In this document: in pieces, positions 12,694-12,732 of the stretch
Layout: each line of letters starts with the position of its first letter
How positions within the stretch are numbered: position 1 is the first letter of the stretch
DNA from: Chloroflexota bacterium
GTDB taxonomy: Bacteria > Chloroflexota > Dormibacteria > Dormibacterales > Dormibacteraceae
Length of the DNA stretch: 12,732 nt
NCBI GenBank assembly: GCA_005888075.1
Contig: VBKD01000128.1
Location: 1 to 12,732 of the forward strand
Reading direction: 5' to 3'
Translations under genes and position numbers: made by a program
Notes under the pieces: generated by a model
Told to the model about the DNA's origin: nothing
What the model saw: the letters and a program-made list of their open reading frames with translations, nothing else
The model's database searches: none

Positions 12694-12732
12694 GTTCTAG
12701 GTCTTCAATGCGGAAGAGTGGCGAGTAAGGAA

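Noticed and set aside
1..12732. CRISPR arrays, tRNAs, transposases or phage genes
   Set aside because: No regularly spaced repeats, no cloverleaf with a CCA-type end and no transposase or phage-like protein was seen on either strand.

Overview
This is a GC-rich bacterial window. TTG and GTG starts are frequent, and recognisable Shine-Dalgarno sites are rare in front of first genes, where -10-like hexamers often lie only 7 to 13 bases upstream of the start. That fits an organism with much leaderless transcription, such as a soil member of Dormibacterota, Chloroflexota or deep Actinobacteria. The taxonomic guess is an inference with low confidence. No tRNA, rRNA, CRISPR array, transposase or phage gene was seen.

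Layout. (1) 1-1102, minus: a membrane-anchored family 2 glycosyltransferase cut by the left edge. (2) 1352-1768, plus: a GlcG/HbpS-like protein, converging on and overlapping thpR (1745-2323, minus). Upstream of thpR is a compact set of hairpins (2294-2371); the last one contains the thpR start codon. (3) 2460-3268, minus: an NDUFA9-like atypical SDR gene disrupted by an internal deletion and frame change. It is divergent from a two-TM small protein (3313-3540, plus). (4) 3619-8858, minus: a tight operon, read in the order cvpA-like, acyl-CoA dehydrogenase, MFS transporter, ureohydrolase, DAO-type FAD oxidoreductase (split in two). Several junctions overlap by 4 bases. (5) 8944-10009, plus: a ParA-type ATPase followed after 1 base by a 97-residue unknown protein, then a dense palindromic region (10027-10098). 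(6) 10156-10245, minus: a 29-residue one-TM peptide, divergent from an MBL-fold hydrolase (10264-10851, plus). (7) 10844-12693, minus: an allantoinase-like amidohydrolase followed by a small candidate lipoprotein.

How the genes may work together. The long minus-strand operon joins import (MFS), cleavage of a guanidino or amide compound (ureohydrolase), amine oxidation (DAO) and acyl-CoA oxidation. With the nearby allantoinase this suggests scavenging of small nitrogenous or carbon compounds, though no substrate can be named. Two genes (SDR and DAO) each appear to lack about 25-35 conserved residues at the point where the frame changes. Either both are decaying or the assembly has lost two short segments. 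The main candidates for something undescribed are the orphan ParA pair with its palindromic downstream site, the structured element in front of thpR, and two enzymes with a substituted key residue (ureohydrolase His to Cys, MBL Asp to Gly).
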